A stretch of DNA of 64,000 bases, from NCBI GenBank assembly GCA_009781005.1, contig WQYX01000009.1:1-64000 (forward strand), written 5' to 3'. A program made the translations under genes and the position numbers. Under the pieces are notes generated by a model. It saw only the letters and a program-made list of their open reading frames with translations, was not told the DNA's origin and made no database searches. The number at the start of each line of letters is the position of its first letter. The first letter of the stretch is position 1. Origin of the DNA: Polyangiaceae bacterium (GTDB taxonomy: Bacteria > Myxococcota_A > Polyangia > Polyangiales > Polyangiaceae). This document shows, piece after piece, positions 43,783 through 51,831 of the stretch.

Positions 43783-44779
43783 GACTCCCTCCGATTGCCG
43801 CCAACGAGCTCCTGCTTCGCGGCGATCTTGATCGTGTAACGCGCCGAGAGCGTGCGCGCTGCGCCCGGCTCGAGCGACACCTTCCACGCGTAACCGCCGC
43901 GCAACGACTGTTCTTGATCCCAGCTCTCCCATGCGGGATCCACGGCGCTGACGTCGATCTTCACCTCGGTGTCGTCCTTGCGCGCAACCGGGATGCGCTC
44001 GCGCACCTCGACGTTGACGGCGCGCGGAAGCAAGTTGCGGAGCTCGACGTCGAGTTTGTGAACGAGCGCGAGCGATCCGCCGAGCAGGCCTGCGGTCTCT
44101 TCTTGGAACGTCGACGTGCGCGCGATCTTGATCGCGGGCTCGACGCCGAGGCCGATCTCGACGCGTCCGCGAGGCGGTGTCTCGGGCATGCGGCTCGTCG
44201 TGCGATACGTCGACGTTGCGTCGACGCCCGCGTCGTAGACGTCGAGCGGTCCGGAAAGGAGCGCGGCGTCGATCGGGCTCTCGATCTCGAGCAATTGATA
44301 AACCTGCTGCGCCTCACGCGGGACAGCGACGTAACGCAGCTTCGTCGGCGCGTCCCAGTCGGCGATAGGCACCGAGTGGAATGTGCCGTCCGCGGCGACG
44401 TCGCACGGCAAATCCGCCGCGTACACGTAGTCGTACGAGTCTGTGGAGTGTGCGAGCTCATAGCCCGGCGCAAGCGTGCTCGCGTCGATCGCGGCTTGCT
44501 CGATGGCATGCGAAGGCGCGCGTACGAGAGCGACTCGGCGGCGAGCCCCCAATCGGCGACCAAAGGCTTCGGTGTTTGCGCCTCGCCTTGGTCCTCGAGC
44601 AAATCGACCGAAGGCTTGCCGCTTGAAGCCGCGCGATCTCGGCGCGACAGCGATCCGCCTCATCGCGCGCGCGGAAGCCCGCAGAAGCGCACTTCGCTCG
44701 TTTCGTCCGCCACCTCGAGCACACGCTCCACGCGCGCGCCCCTTCGAAACACCGTCACACGCCCGATACGCGACGACAT
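43779..44779 (-). pseudogene. second MuiA/DUF4139 copy, internally deleted and frameshifted
   Basis: A short N-terminal piece from ATG 44779 (GRVTVFRRGARVERVLEVAD, VRFCGLPRA) stops at TGA 44660-44662. Next, in other frames, come DEADRCRAEIARLQAA and LVADWGLAAESLSYARLR. The C-terminal half is intact in a third frame from about 44540 (APGYELAHSTDSYDYVYAADLP, YVAVPREAQQVYQLLEIESP, VRERIPVARKDDTEVKIDV, LEPGAARTLSARYTIKIAAK). About 200 residues of the usual protein are missing. The stop is fused to the intact downstream copy (ATGA). Read errors could explain a frameshift but not the missing length. Confidence 0.75.
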
Positions 44780-44837
44780 CACGCCGCCATGGTATGCGTC
44801 GACGCTTCTCACGTCACTGACTCAAAAGGAGTCCGCC

Positions 44838-46022
44838 ATGGCGCTCGCCCCTGTCTACATCGTTTCGGCCACCCGTACTGCGATTGGCAGCTACCTCGGA
44901 TCGCTGTCGTCGATCACGGCGCCACAGCTCGGCGCTGCCGTGATCAAGTCCGCTCTCGAGCGCGCGAGAGTTTCTCCTGACGACGTCGGCGAGGTGTTCA
45001 TGGGCAACGTCTTGTCGGCAGGCATCGGCCAGGCGCCCGCACGCCAAGCCATGCGCTTCGCGGGATTGCCCGACGCCGTTGCTGCAACGACCGTGAACAA
45101 GGTGTGCGGCTCCGGGATGCAGTCCTTGATCTTCGGCGCGAAGACGATCGCTCTCGGCGACGAAGACATCGTCGTGGCAGGCGGCATGGAGTCGATGTCG
45201 AACGTTCCTTACTATGCAATGCAGGCGCGCCAGGGTTACCGCATGGGCAACGCCACGCTCGTCGACGGGATGATCCACGACGGTCTCTGGGATCCGTACG
45301 CAAACGTCCACATGGGAACGTGCGGCGACAAGTGTGCCAAGGAATACAAGGTCACGCGGGAAGAGCAGGACGAATTCGCGAAAGAGAGCTTTCGCAAAGC
45401 GCTCTCCGCACAAAAAGATGGCCTCTTCGACAGAGAGATCACGCCTGTCGCCGTCCCGCAGCGCAAGGGTGATCCGATTATGGTGAAGCTCGACGAAGGT
45501 CCGTCAAAGGGCGATCCATCGAAGATTGGCGGCCTCAAACCGGCGTTCGCGAAAGACGGCACGATCACCGCGGCCAATGCCTCGTCGATCAACGACGGCG
45601 CAAGCGCGCTCGTCCTTGCGAGCGAGGCAGCGGTGAAGAAGCACCATCTGTCACCGCTCGCGCGCATCCTTGGCTACGGCGGCGCAGCGCAGGCGCCCGA
45701 ATGGTTCACCACGGCACCCGTGAAAGCGATCGACACGACGCTCGCCAAGCTCGGTCTCAAGGTGGACGACATCGATCTCGTCGAGATCAACGAAGCCTTT
45801 GCCGTCGTCGCCATGGTGAGCGCGCGGCTTTCGAAGATCGATCTCGCGAAGGTGAACGTTCGCGGCGGTGCCGTGGCGCTCGGTCACCCGATCGGCGCGA
45901 GCGGCGCGCGCATCGTGACAACCATGCTCCACGCACTCGAGGACATGAACAAGAAGCGCGGTCTCGCGGCGATCTGCATTGGCGGTGGCGAGGCGCTCGC
46001 CATGGTCGTCGAGCGCGTCTGA
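44838..46022 (+). CDS. acetyl-CoA C-acetyltransferase (thiolase)
   Basis: 394 aa with AAGGAG just upstream of ATG 44838. Biosynthetic-type thiolase that condenses or cleaves acetoacetyl-CoA. Active-site Cys in NKVCGSGMQS near residue 90, and C-terminal catalytic signatures NEAFAVVAMVSA, GGAVALGHPIGASGARI and CIGGGEALAMV, with His and second Cys present. First gene of a run of five on this strand, followed 4 bp later by an MBL hydrolase. Confidence 0.95.
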   Translation: MALAPVYIVSATRTAIGSYLGSLSSITAPQLGAAVIKSALERARVSPDDVGEVFMGNVLSAGIGQAPARQAMRFAGLPDAVAATTVNKVCGSGMQSLIFGAKTIALGDEDIVVAGGMESMSNVPYYAMQARQGYRMGNATLVDGMIHDGLWDPYANVHMGTCGDKCAKEYKVTREEQDEFAKESFRKALSAQKDGLFDREITPVAVPQRKGDPIMVKLDEGPSKGDPSKIGGLKPAFAKDGTITAANASSINDGASALVLASEAAVKKHHLSPLARILGYGGAAQAPEWFTTAPVKAIDTTLAKLGLKVDDIDLVEINEAFAVVAMVSARLSKIDLAKVNVRGGAVALGHPIGASGARIVTTMLHALEDMNKKRGLAAICIGGGEALAMVVERV

Positions 46023-46025
46023 GAC

Positions 46026-46895
46026 ATGCTGCATGATCGTTCGCGGGAGCTGTCGTCCACGCTCAGCATGTTCGCGACGAGAACGCCAACGCTCCCGCCC
46101 GCAACGCACACGAACAGCTTCGCGGTCGGCGGCCGCGAGATCTTGCTCATCGAGCCCGCAACACCTTACGCGGACGAGCAGCGTGCGTTCCTCGAGTGGG
46201 CGCGCACACTCTGTTTGCAAGGGCGGAAGCTCGTTGCGATCGTGGCAACGCACCACCATCCCGATCACGTCGGCGGACTCGACGCGATCGCGCGCGAGCT
46301 CGGTGCAGGCGTTTGGGTCCACGAAAAAACCGAGGATCTCCTCGACGCAACCGCGAGGTTGCACGTGACGCGAAGGCTTCGCGACGGCGACGAGATCATC
46401 CTCGACGGGGCACGCCCCGAGGCGTGGCGAGTGCTCTTCACACCGGGTCACGCGCCAGGGCACGTGTGCTTGTACGAGCCCGAGGCGCGCACGCTCATCG
46501 TGGGCGACATGGCTGCAAGCACCGGCACCATCGTCGTCGCGCCCGACGAAGGCGACATGCAAGAGTACATCGCCTCGCTCGAGCGGCTCGCGTCGCTCGA
46601 TGCAACCATTGCGTTGCCTGCACATGGTGAGCCGATCCGCGAGCCGGCCATGCTCTTTCGCAAGTACGTCGCGCATCGAAAAATGCGAGAGAAGAAGATC
46701 TACGACGCCGTGGCTGCGTCGGGATCGAACGGTGGCACGCTCGCCGAGATCGTCACGGTGGCGTATGCCGACACGCCCGAGGACCTCTGGCCCTTTGCGA
46801 AGCTCAGTCTCGAAGCACATCTCGTGAAGCTCGTACGCGAAGGCCGCGTTGCACGGCTCGCGCGTCCGGTGTCTGATCGCTTCCGACTGGTGTAG
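46026..46895 (+). CDS. metallo-beta-lactamase-fold hydrolase
   Basis: 289 aa starting 4 bp after the thiolase stop. Zinc site THHHPDHVGG, later HAPGHVCLY, GDMAAS and PAHGEPI, the full MBL set. A C-terminal winged-helix-like tail (HRKMREKKIYDAVAA, TLAEIVTVAYADTP, LEAHLVKLVREGRV) gives the layout of LACTB2/glyoxalase II relatives (hydrolases acting on thioester or nucleic-acid substrates). The thiolase neighbour suggests CoA-thioester or acyl substrate, but this is inference. Confidence 0.92.
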   Translation: MLHDRSRELSSTLSMFATRTPTLPPATHTNSFAVGGREILLIEPATPYADEQRAFLEWARTLCLQGRKLVAIVATHHHPDHVGGLDAIARELGAGVWVHEKTEDLLDATARLHVTRRLRDGDEIILDGARPEAWRVLFTPGHAPGHVCLYEPEARTLIVGDMAASTGTIVVAPDEGDMQEYIASLERLASLDATIALPAHGEPIREPAMLFRKYVAHRKMREKKIYDAVAASGSNGGTLAEIVTVAYADTPEDLWPFAKLSLEAHLVKLVREGRVARLARPVSDRFRLV

Positions 46896-46931
46896 TGTTT
46901 TGCGGCTGTGTGGGAGCGGACATTCCTCGGT

Positions 46932-47114
46932 ATGAGCGTGATCGTCGGTCTCGGCCTCGACGCTGCCGTCGCCGCGCTGCCTGAGGAGCGAAGGGGCACA
47001 GCGGCCAAGCTCATCGCGTACCTGTCGGATCCGCGCAAACAAGTCCGCGCGCGAGCCATGGCGCTCGTCATGCAGGAGCTCGCAGAGTCCATCTCGGAGA
47101 TCACCATCCGATGA
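46932..47114 (+). CDS. small helical protein ahead of the SctL/FliH-like gene
   Basis: 60 aa (SVIVGLGLDAAVAALPEERRG, AKLIAYLSDPRKQVRARAMALVMQELAES). An ATG at 46932 is chosen; the frame extends to 46908. It overlaps the next gene start by 4 bp (ATGA), a strong hint of coupling. Similar in size to small chaperone-like or stalk proteins, but no family recognised. Confidence 0.55.
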   Translation: MSVIVGLGLDAAVAALPEERRGTAAKLIAYLSDPRKQVRARAMALVMQELAESISEITIR

Positions 47115-47776
47115 GCATCGAACGCGCGCGGATCATCAAGGGCACCCGAGACCCGTCGCCCGCCGTGGATGTGGATCCACCGGTTCTCTTCGCTCGGCGC
47201 ATTCCGAAGGCATTGGCCGACGCACACGAAGAAGCTTCGAGGATCGTGGCGAAGGCAAACGAGAGGGCATCCGAGATCATCGGAGAGGCGCGCGCGTCGG
47301 TCGCGCACATTGCAGCCGAAGCATCGATGGAGGCACGCGAGCAAGAGATCGCAAAGCTCGCCGCCGAGCTCCTCGTCGTTCGCGCGGCCGAAGAAGTGCG
47401 ACGCGAGCAAGAGATGGATCGAACGATCGAGATGGCGGTTCTTCTCGCCGAGCGAATCATCGGCGAAGCGTTGCGCATCGATCCAGGGCGCATCGCGTTC
47501 GTTGCCGCCGAAGCGCTTCGCGAGACGCGCGGGGCCCGCCAGCTCCGCATCGAGGCAAACCCGGACGACGTCGCAGCGCTCCATGCGGCGCTCGAAATCC
47601 TGGGGGCTGAGGTCGCGAACGTCGTGCAAAATCGCGAACTATGTCGCGGCTCGCTCGTCGTGCACACCGAACTTGGGCGCGTCGACGCGCGCGTCAGGCC
47701 ACAGCTTGCGCGTCTCGCGGACGCGCTGCGTGAGGCCTTGCGTTCTCCGGCGTCGGCGCGGAGCAGACCAGGATGA
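47111..47776 (+). CDS. SctL/FliH-family stator protein
   Basis: 221 aa. An N-terminal long coiled coil (ADAHEEASRIVAKANERASEIIG, AREQEIAKLAAELLVVRAA) is followed by the FliH/SctL/V-ATPase-E-like C-terminal domain: AVLLAERIIGEALRIDPGRI, LRIEANPDDVAALHAALEIL, ELCRGSLVVHTELGRVDARV. In flagella and type III secretion this protein binds and regulates the FliI/SctN ATPase. No ATPase or ring genes are next to it; it is overlapped on both sides by the small ORF and the M50 gene. Confidence 0.82.
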   Translation: MSIERARIIKGTRDPSPAVDVDPPVLFARRIPKALADAHEEASRIVAKANERASEIIGEARASVAHIAAEASMEAREQEIAKLAAELLVVRAAEEVRREQEMDRTIEMAVLLAERIIGEALRIDPGRIAFVAAEALRETRGARQLRIEANPDDVAALHAALEILGAEVANVVQNRELCRGSLVVHTELGRVDARVRPQLARLADALREALRSPASARSRPG

Positions 47777-48909
47777 CCGAAAAAGCAGCGAAGGCTAAGC
47801 CGGCTTGGGTCACGAACCTCCTCCTGTTCCTCGCAACCGTTGCGAGCGTGCTGCTCACGGGCGTCGCCAACACGGGCAGCGACACGTCGTTCGGTGCACT
47901 CTTTTCGCGCGACTCGATCGCGCACGGCGCGGAGTTCGCCGGAACACTTCTGAGTATTCTCGTTGCACACGAACTCGGTCACTACATCGCTGCGCGCATT
48001 CACAAGGTGAAAGCATCGCTTCCGTACTTCATCCCGCTGCCACTCTTGAGTCCCTTTGGGACCATGGGCGCGGTCATTCGTATGCGCGGCACCATTCCAA
48101 CTCGCCACGCGCTGCTCGACATCGGTGCATCGGGCCCCCTCGCCGGGCTACTCTTCGCGATCCCGCTGTACGTGTGGGGCGTTGCTCACTCGTCGCTCGT
48201 GACCGTAGGCGATGACACCATCTGGTTCGGAGAGTCGATTCTCATGAAAGTGATTCATCGGCTCGTGGGGCCCCCCATTCCTGAGGGAATGGATATCCAG
48301 CTTTCACCGGCCGGATTCGGTGCTTGGGGCGGCCTCTTCGTGACCATGATCAACTTATTACCGGTTGGACAACTCGACGGCGGCCACGTTGCCTACGCTC
48401 TTTTCGGTCCAAAACAGGATCGTTATGCGCGCTTCGTGCATCGCTCCATGCTCGCGTTCTTCTTCGTCATCGTCTTCGGCCACCTCGCGCGCGACCTAGT
48501 TTCCGGCGCGGGCGCCTACCATCTTGGCCGGCACGTTGCGAACAGCATGTTCTGGCTCGTCTGGTTCCAGGTGCTTGCCATCCTTGGAACGCTCTCACGT
48601 GATCCACAGCGCCCGCGCACGTCACAGCACACCATGTCAATCCGCACCCGACTCATCTCCACGATTGGTCTGCTCGTCATCGCGAACCTCGCGCGCGACC
48701 ACCACAACCCCATCTACCTCATTGCCTTCTTTGGAGGCCTGGCACTGCTCCTTGCCATGGAGATCAAGGGGGGAACCTTACGACACCACGATTTGCTAGA
48801 GCACCCGGAAACTGCGAGCACCCCGCTCGATTCGGGTCGGAAGGCCATCGCCATCGTGACATTACTAATGTTCGTGCTGCTCTTCATGCCAGAGCCTTTC
48901 ACAATGTAA
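47773..48909 (+). CDS. site-2 protease (M50) family membrane metallopeptidase
   Basis: 378 aa starting at ATG 47773 overlapping the SctL-like stop. Zinc site HELGHYIAARI near residue 58 and the second motif NLLPVGQLDGGHV near 195, within several membrane helices (LLLFLATVASVLLTGV, ALLDIGASGPLAGLLFAIPLY, FFFVIVFGHLARDLV). Such proteases cleave within membranes, releasing regulators such as anti-sigma factors. No PDZ domain is visible. Last gene of the operon, followed by a strong hairpin. Confidence 0.92.
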   Translation: MTEKAAKAKPAWVTNLLLFLATVASVLLTGVANTGSDTSFGALFSRDSIAHGAEFAGTLLSILVAHELGHYIAARIHKVKASLPYFIPLPLLSPFGTMGAVIRMRGTIPTRHALLDIGASGPLAGLLFAIPLYVWGVAHSSLVTVGDDTIWFGESILMKVIHRLVGPPIPEGMDIQLSPAGFGAWGGLFVTMINLLPVGQLDGGHVAYALFGPKQDRYARFVHRSMLAFFFVIVFGHLARDLVSGAGAYHLGRHVANSMFWLVWFQVLAILGTLSRDPQRPRTSQHTMSIRTRLISTIGLLVIANLARDHHNPIYLIAFFGGLALLLAMEIKGGTLRHHDLLEHPETASTPLDSGRKAIAIVTLLMFVLLFMPEPFTM

Positions 48910-48910
48910 C

Positions 48911-48938
48911 AGCCATGCAACCAAAAGGTTGCATGGCT
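48911..48938 (+). terminator. perfect 12-bp hairpin after the M50 gene
   Basis: AGCCATGCAACC, loop AAAA, GGTTGCATGGCT, starting 2 bp after the stop codon. No T-run follows, but stem length and position make it a likely transcript end. Confidence 0.7.
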
Positions 48939-48955
48939 GGTGGGTCCCTCAAACT

Positions 48956-49100
48956 AGAACGCGTTTGATAACCGTCGCGAGCGGCGCGAGGCCAAGGCGG
49001 GCCCGAGGAGCCCGCGTAAGCGTACGTTGTGGTACGTGCGCAGGCACCGCAGGGTCCAACGAAGGCATCGCGCCGCGCAGCAGGTTAGCAAACGCGTTCT
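48956..49100 (-). repeat. 145-bp AGAACGCGTT element, copy D (short form, reverse orientation)
   Basis: Ends AGAACGCGTTTGATAACC and GGTTAGCAAACGCGTTCT pair over 17 of 18 bases, yet differ at six or more positions from copy B, so paired changes have occurred. Core GTACGTGCGCAGGCACCGCA and GAGGAGCCCGCGTAAGCG matches copies A-C. It overlaps the purS stop codon (TAG, 49099-49101) by two bases. Confidence 0.9.
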
Positions 49101-49335
49101 AAACGACTTCGTAGTCCTCGATGACCGGATTCGCGAGCATCTCGTCAGCCATCTTCGCGAGGTGTTCTTTGATGTCGGCGCCCGCAACGCGCTCGTCGAC
49201 ATCAATCTCGATAAGCTTGCCAACACGTACGGAGCGAACTCCGTTGAAACCGAGCTTGTCCAAAGCGCGGCGTACGGCATCCCCCTGAGGATCGAGAACT
49301 TCGGATTTCAACCGGACGAGCACCGTGACTTTCAT
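49099..49335 (-). CDS. purS: phosphoribosylformylglycinamidine synthase subunit PurS
   Basis: 78 aa, the normal size. PurS is the small structural subunit that joins PurQ and PurL in FGAM synthesis (fourth step of purine synthesis). Core KVTVLVRLKSEVLDPQGDAV, RRALDKLGFNGVRSVRVGKL and ANPVIEDYEVV match. Follows purC by 9 bp on the same strand, with AAGGTCG before its ATG. purQ and purL are not visible in the window. Its TAG is partly made by element copy D. Confidence 0.95.
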   Translation of the reverse strand: MKVTVLVRLKSEVLDPQGDAVRRALDKLGFNGVRSVRVGKLIEIDVDERVAGADIKEHLAKMADEMLANPVIEDYEVV

Positions 49336-49344
49336 GATCGACCT

Positions 49345-50307
49345 TCAGATTCGGAGGTTCTGTGCGATGCGGGTAAGTGGCGGACGGGGATCCGGCTCAA
49401 ACGTTTCGCCGGTGATTCGTTCGAACGCTTCGATGTATCGCTTGGCGGCGCCAACGCGAATATCAGGCGGCAAAGGGGGTGGTGCACCGTCACCGCGATA
49501 GCCGAGCGTCGTGTAGTAACGTCGCACGAAATCCTTATCGAGCGGCTCCGGATCGAGCCCTGCCCGAAAGCGCTCGTCGTACGTGTTGGCCATCCAGAAG
49601 CGCGACGAGTCTGGCGTGTGGATCTCGTCGATGACGACGATCTCGCCTGACTCCGTGGTGCCAAGTTCGTACTTCGTATCGACGAGAATGAGTCCGCGCT
49701 CGGCACAGATTTTCTGTCCAGCCTCGAAAAGCGCCATGACCATGTCCGCGGCGCGATCGAAGTCTTTCGCAGGGATATCGCCCTTGGCGAGGATCTCTTC
49801 GCGAGATGCACTCACGTCATGTTCGCCGAGTGGCGCCTTGGTGGCGGGCGTGAGGAGCGGACGCGAAAGCTTCTGATTTTTCTTGAGGCCATCCGGCAGC
49901 GCATGACCGCAGAAGCGACGCGCGCCAGCCTCATAATGCGTCCACATGCTGGTTGACGTGGAGCCGGTGATATACGCGCGCACAACCATCTCGACCGGGA
50001 GGGGCTTGCACAGAATGCACTCGAGCACGTTCGGATCCGGCATGCGGATGTAGTGGCTCTTGGCTACATTCTTCGTCTTTTCGAACCACCACGCCGCAAG
50101 CTGATTGAGCACCTGCCCTTTGAACGGAATGGTTCCGAGGATGCGATCGAAGGCACTGATTCGATCCGTCACGATGATGAAGCGCCGATCCCCTCGGCTG
50201 TAGTTGTCGCGGACCTTGCCTTCGTACCGCGCGCCCAGATCCTCGAAGTGCGTGGCTTCGAGGGTCCGATCGAGATGAGCCCTGAGTACTTCGTCGTCGA
50301 TCTTCAT
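49345..50307 (-). CDS. purC: phosphoribosylaminoimidazole-succinocarboxamide synthase
   Basis: SAICAR synthase of 320 aa from ATG 50307, the longer type also found in yeast (about 300) rather than the 235-aa E. coli form. Motifs YEGKVRDNYS, RGDRRFIIVTDRISAFDRILGTIPFKG, VVRAYITGSTSTSMWTHYEAG, LILVDTKYELG and DEIHTPDSSRFW. Converts CAIR and aspartate to SAICAR. First gene of a purC-purS unit. Confidence 0.96.
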   Translation of the reverse strand: MKIDDEVLRAHLDRTLEATHFEDLGARYEGKVRDNYSRGDRRFIIVTDRISAFDRILGTIPFKGQVLNQLAAWWFEKTKNVAKSHYIRMPDPNVLECILCKPLPVEMVVRAYITGSTSTSMWTHYEAGARRFCGHALPDGLKKNQKLSRPLLTPATKAPLGEHDVSASREEILAKGDIPAKDFDRAADMVMALFEAGQKICAERGLILVDTKYELGTTESGEIVVIDEIHTPDSSRFWMANTYDERFRAGLDPEPLDKDFVRRYYTTLGYRGDGAPPPLPPDIRVGAAKRYIEAFERITGETFEPDPRPPLTRIAQNLRI

Positions 50308-50317
50308 CACACACGTC

Positions 50318-50866
50318 TCATTTGGAGAGGCGCACGTCTACGCGCCGATCTTTACGCCACCCCTCTTCGTCTTTGCCCGTGGCATCGAGCGCGCCACGAG
50401 ATGTCTCACGCATCTTGGCGCTGTCGACACCGAGGCTTGCCAAATACGAGTGCACTTGGCGCGCGCGCTTGGCCCCCAGGGTCATGTTGTATTCGGTCTC
50501 ACCGCGCGGATCGGCACGACCGACGAGATCGACCGCGCGGCCCTTGAGCGGACCCGTGGTCAGGCACTTCGCTACGCCCTCGAGCACATTCTTCTCGTTT
50601 GGTGTGAGTTCGTCCGAATCGAAATTGAACTTCGGCGCCTCTTGAACGACGTTCTCGAATTTGAGGTTGCACGCCGCGACGATTTCGTTGTCGACATTGA
50701 TGGCCGTCTTGTTGTCGCTTGCCGACGCCGAAGCCTGCGCATGCACCGTCTCCGTGGTTGCCGCGTTCGCGGCCGTATGCGGCGGAGGCTGCTCTTCTTT
50801 GTTGCCGCACGCGACGCCAGCAACGGCGAAGAGGACGACGGGCACGGCAAGTGTGAACTTTTTCAT
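50318..50866 (-). CDS. OmpA-family peptidoglycan-associated lipoprotein
   Basis: About 182 aa from ATG 50866. Lipobox AVAGVAC near residue 21, an Ala/Thr-rich linker with Cys67-like residue in VAACNLKF, then an OmpA C-terminal domain (FNFDSDELTPNEKNVLEGVAKCL, VDLVGRADPRGETEYNMTLGAKRARQVHSYLASLGVD, DRRVDVRLSK) that binds diaminopimelate in peptidoglycan. The position of Asp and Arg ligands (GRADPRGE, KRARQV) is standard. Pal-like, but not beside tol genes. Confidence 0.9.
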   Translation of the reverse strand: MKKFTLAVPVVLFAVAGVACGNKEEQPPPHTAANAATTETVHAQASASASDNKTAINVDNEIVAACNLKFENVVQEAPKFNFDSDELTPNEKNVLEGVAKCLTTGPLKGRAVDLVGRADPRGETEYNMTLGAKRARQVHSYLASLGVDSAKMRETSRGALDATGKDEEGWRKDRRVDVRLSK

Positions 50867-50988
50867 TGTCATGGGTCTCCCTGCGGACGGACGCAGAACT
50901 CGTGGGGTCGCCTAAATAATCCCTCTTTCGTGCGCGTCAATGATTGTTCCTTGCGCACAAGGCGCGCGCCGATCGAGATTCGTGAACG

Positions 50989-51831
50989 ATGCCTCCTGCG
51001 CGCATCATCTTCTGGGCTGCAACGCTCGGCGGCATCGTCGTCTCTGCGCGCGCGATCCTCATCGGGCCGCCTCCGCTCGTCATCGCAGTTGGTTACGTCC
51101 TTGCGTACTTCGCGATCCTCCTCTCGGGGGTGTTCGTTCTGCGCCTCCGCATGTTCTCGGATGCGATCGTGCAGGGCAACGCCGGCGCGCGAGGTGTGGT
51201 CCTCACGTTCGACGACGGTCCCGATCCGGTGCACACGCGCGAAGTGCTCGCGGTGCTCGCAGAGCACGGCGCAAAGGCAACCTTCTTCGTCATTGGAAGG
51301 AAAGCCGAGGAGCACCCGGACGTCGTTCGCGAGATTGTCGCGGACGGGCATGCCGTCGGCATTCACGGCTGGGCGCACGATCGCCTTTTGTCGCTGCGAA
51401 GCAGCAGGCGCGTGCAAAAAGATCTGCGTCGCGCCATGCAGGCGATTGAAACCATCACGGGAGAGAGGCCTCTACTCTTTCGCCCTCCCATCGGTCACAC
51501 GAACCTGACGATCGCGCGTGAGGCCGACAAGCTCGATCTCGAAACTGTCGGATGGTCGGCCTCTGCACGCGACGGATTGCGGACGACCAAGCCCAAAGAC
51601 GTCCTCCGGCGCATCACGCCGAACCTGAAGGACGGTGCGATCCTTCTCTTGCACGACGCGCCCGAGCGCGGCACACGCAGACCTTCCGGCGTTGCGGCAC
51701 TGCCGGAAATTCTCGCGCGAATTCGTGACCGCAACCTTAAGGTTGCCCACCTCCCCGACTGGCTCGATCTCGATCAGGATGACGACGCAGCTACCGGGAG
51801 TTCGACGACGAAGCGCGCACCTCCTTCGTAA
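50989..51831 (+). CDS. membrane-anchored polysaccharide deacetylase (NodB family)
   Basis: 280 aa. Two N-terminal membrane helices (IIFWAATLGGIVVSARAILI, VIAVGYVLAYFAILLSGVFVL), then a NodB domain: VLTFDDGPDPVHTREVLAVL, FFVIGRKAEEHPDVVREIV, IHGWAHDRL, FRPPIGHTN, ILLLHDAPERG. Removes N-acetyl groups from chitin-like or peptidoglycan glycans. The second metal His is in H-x3-H form (HGWAHD). Its last 58 bp overlap the end of the convergent histidine-kinase gene. Confidence 0.9.
   Translation: MPPARIIFWAATLGGIVVSARAILIGPPPLVIAVGYVLAYFAILLSGVFVLRLRMFSDAIVQGNAGARGVVLTFDDGPDPVHTREVLAVLAEHGAKATFFVIGRKAEEHPDVVREIVADGHAVGIHGWAHDRLLSLRSSRRVQKDLRRAMQAIETITGERPLLFRPPIGHTNLTIAREADKLDLETVGWSASARDGLRTTKPKDVLRRITPNLKDGAILLLHDAPERGTRRPSGVAALPEILARIRDRNLKVAHLPDWLDLDQDDDAATGSSTTKRAPPS

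Noticed and set aside
44838-48909. Treating thiolase-to-M50 as a complete type III secretion cluster
   Set aside because: Only one component (SctL/FliH-like) is present; no ATPase, ring, gate or needle genes.
51738-51753. GCAACCTTAAGGTTGC palindrome
   Set aside because: Lies inside the deacetylase coding region with no regulatory context.
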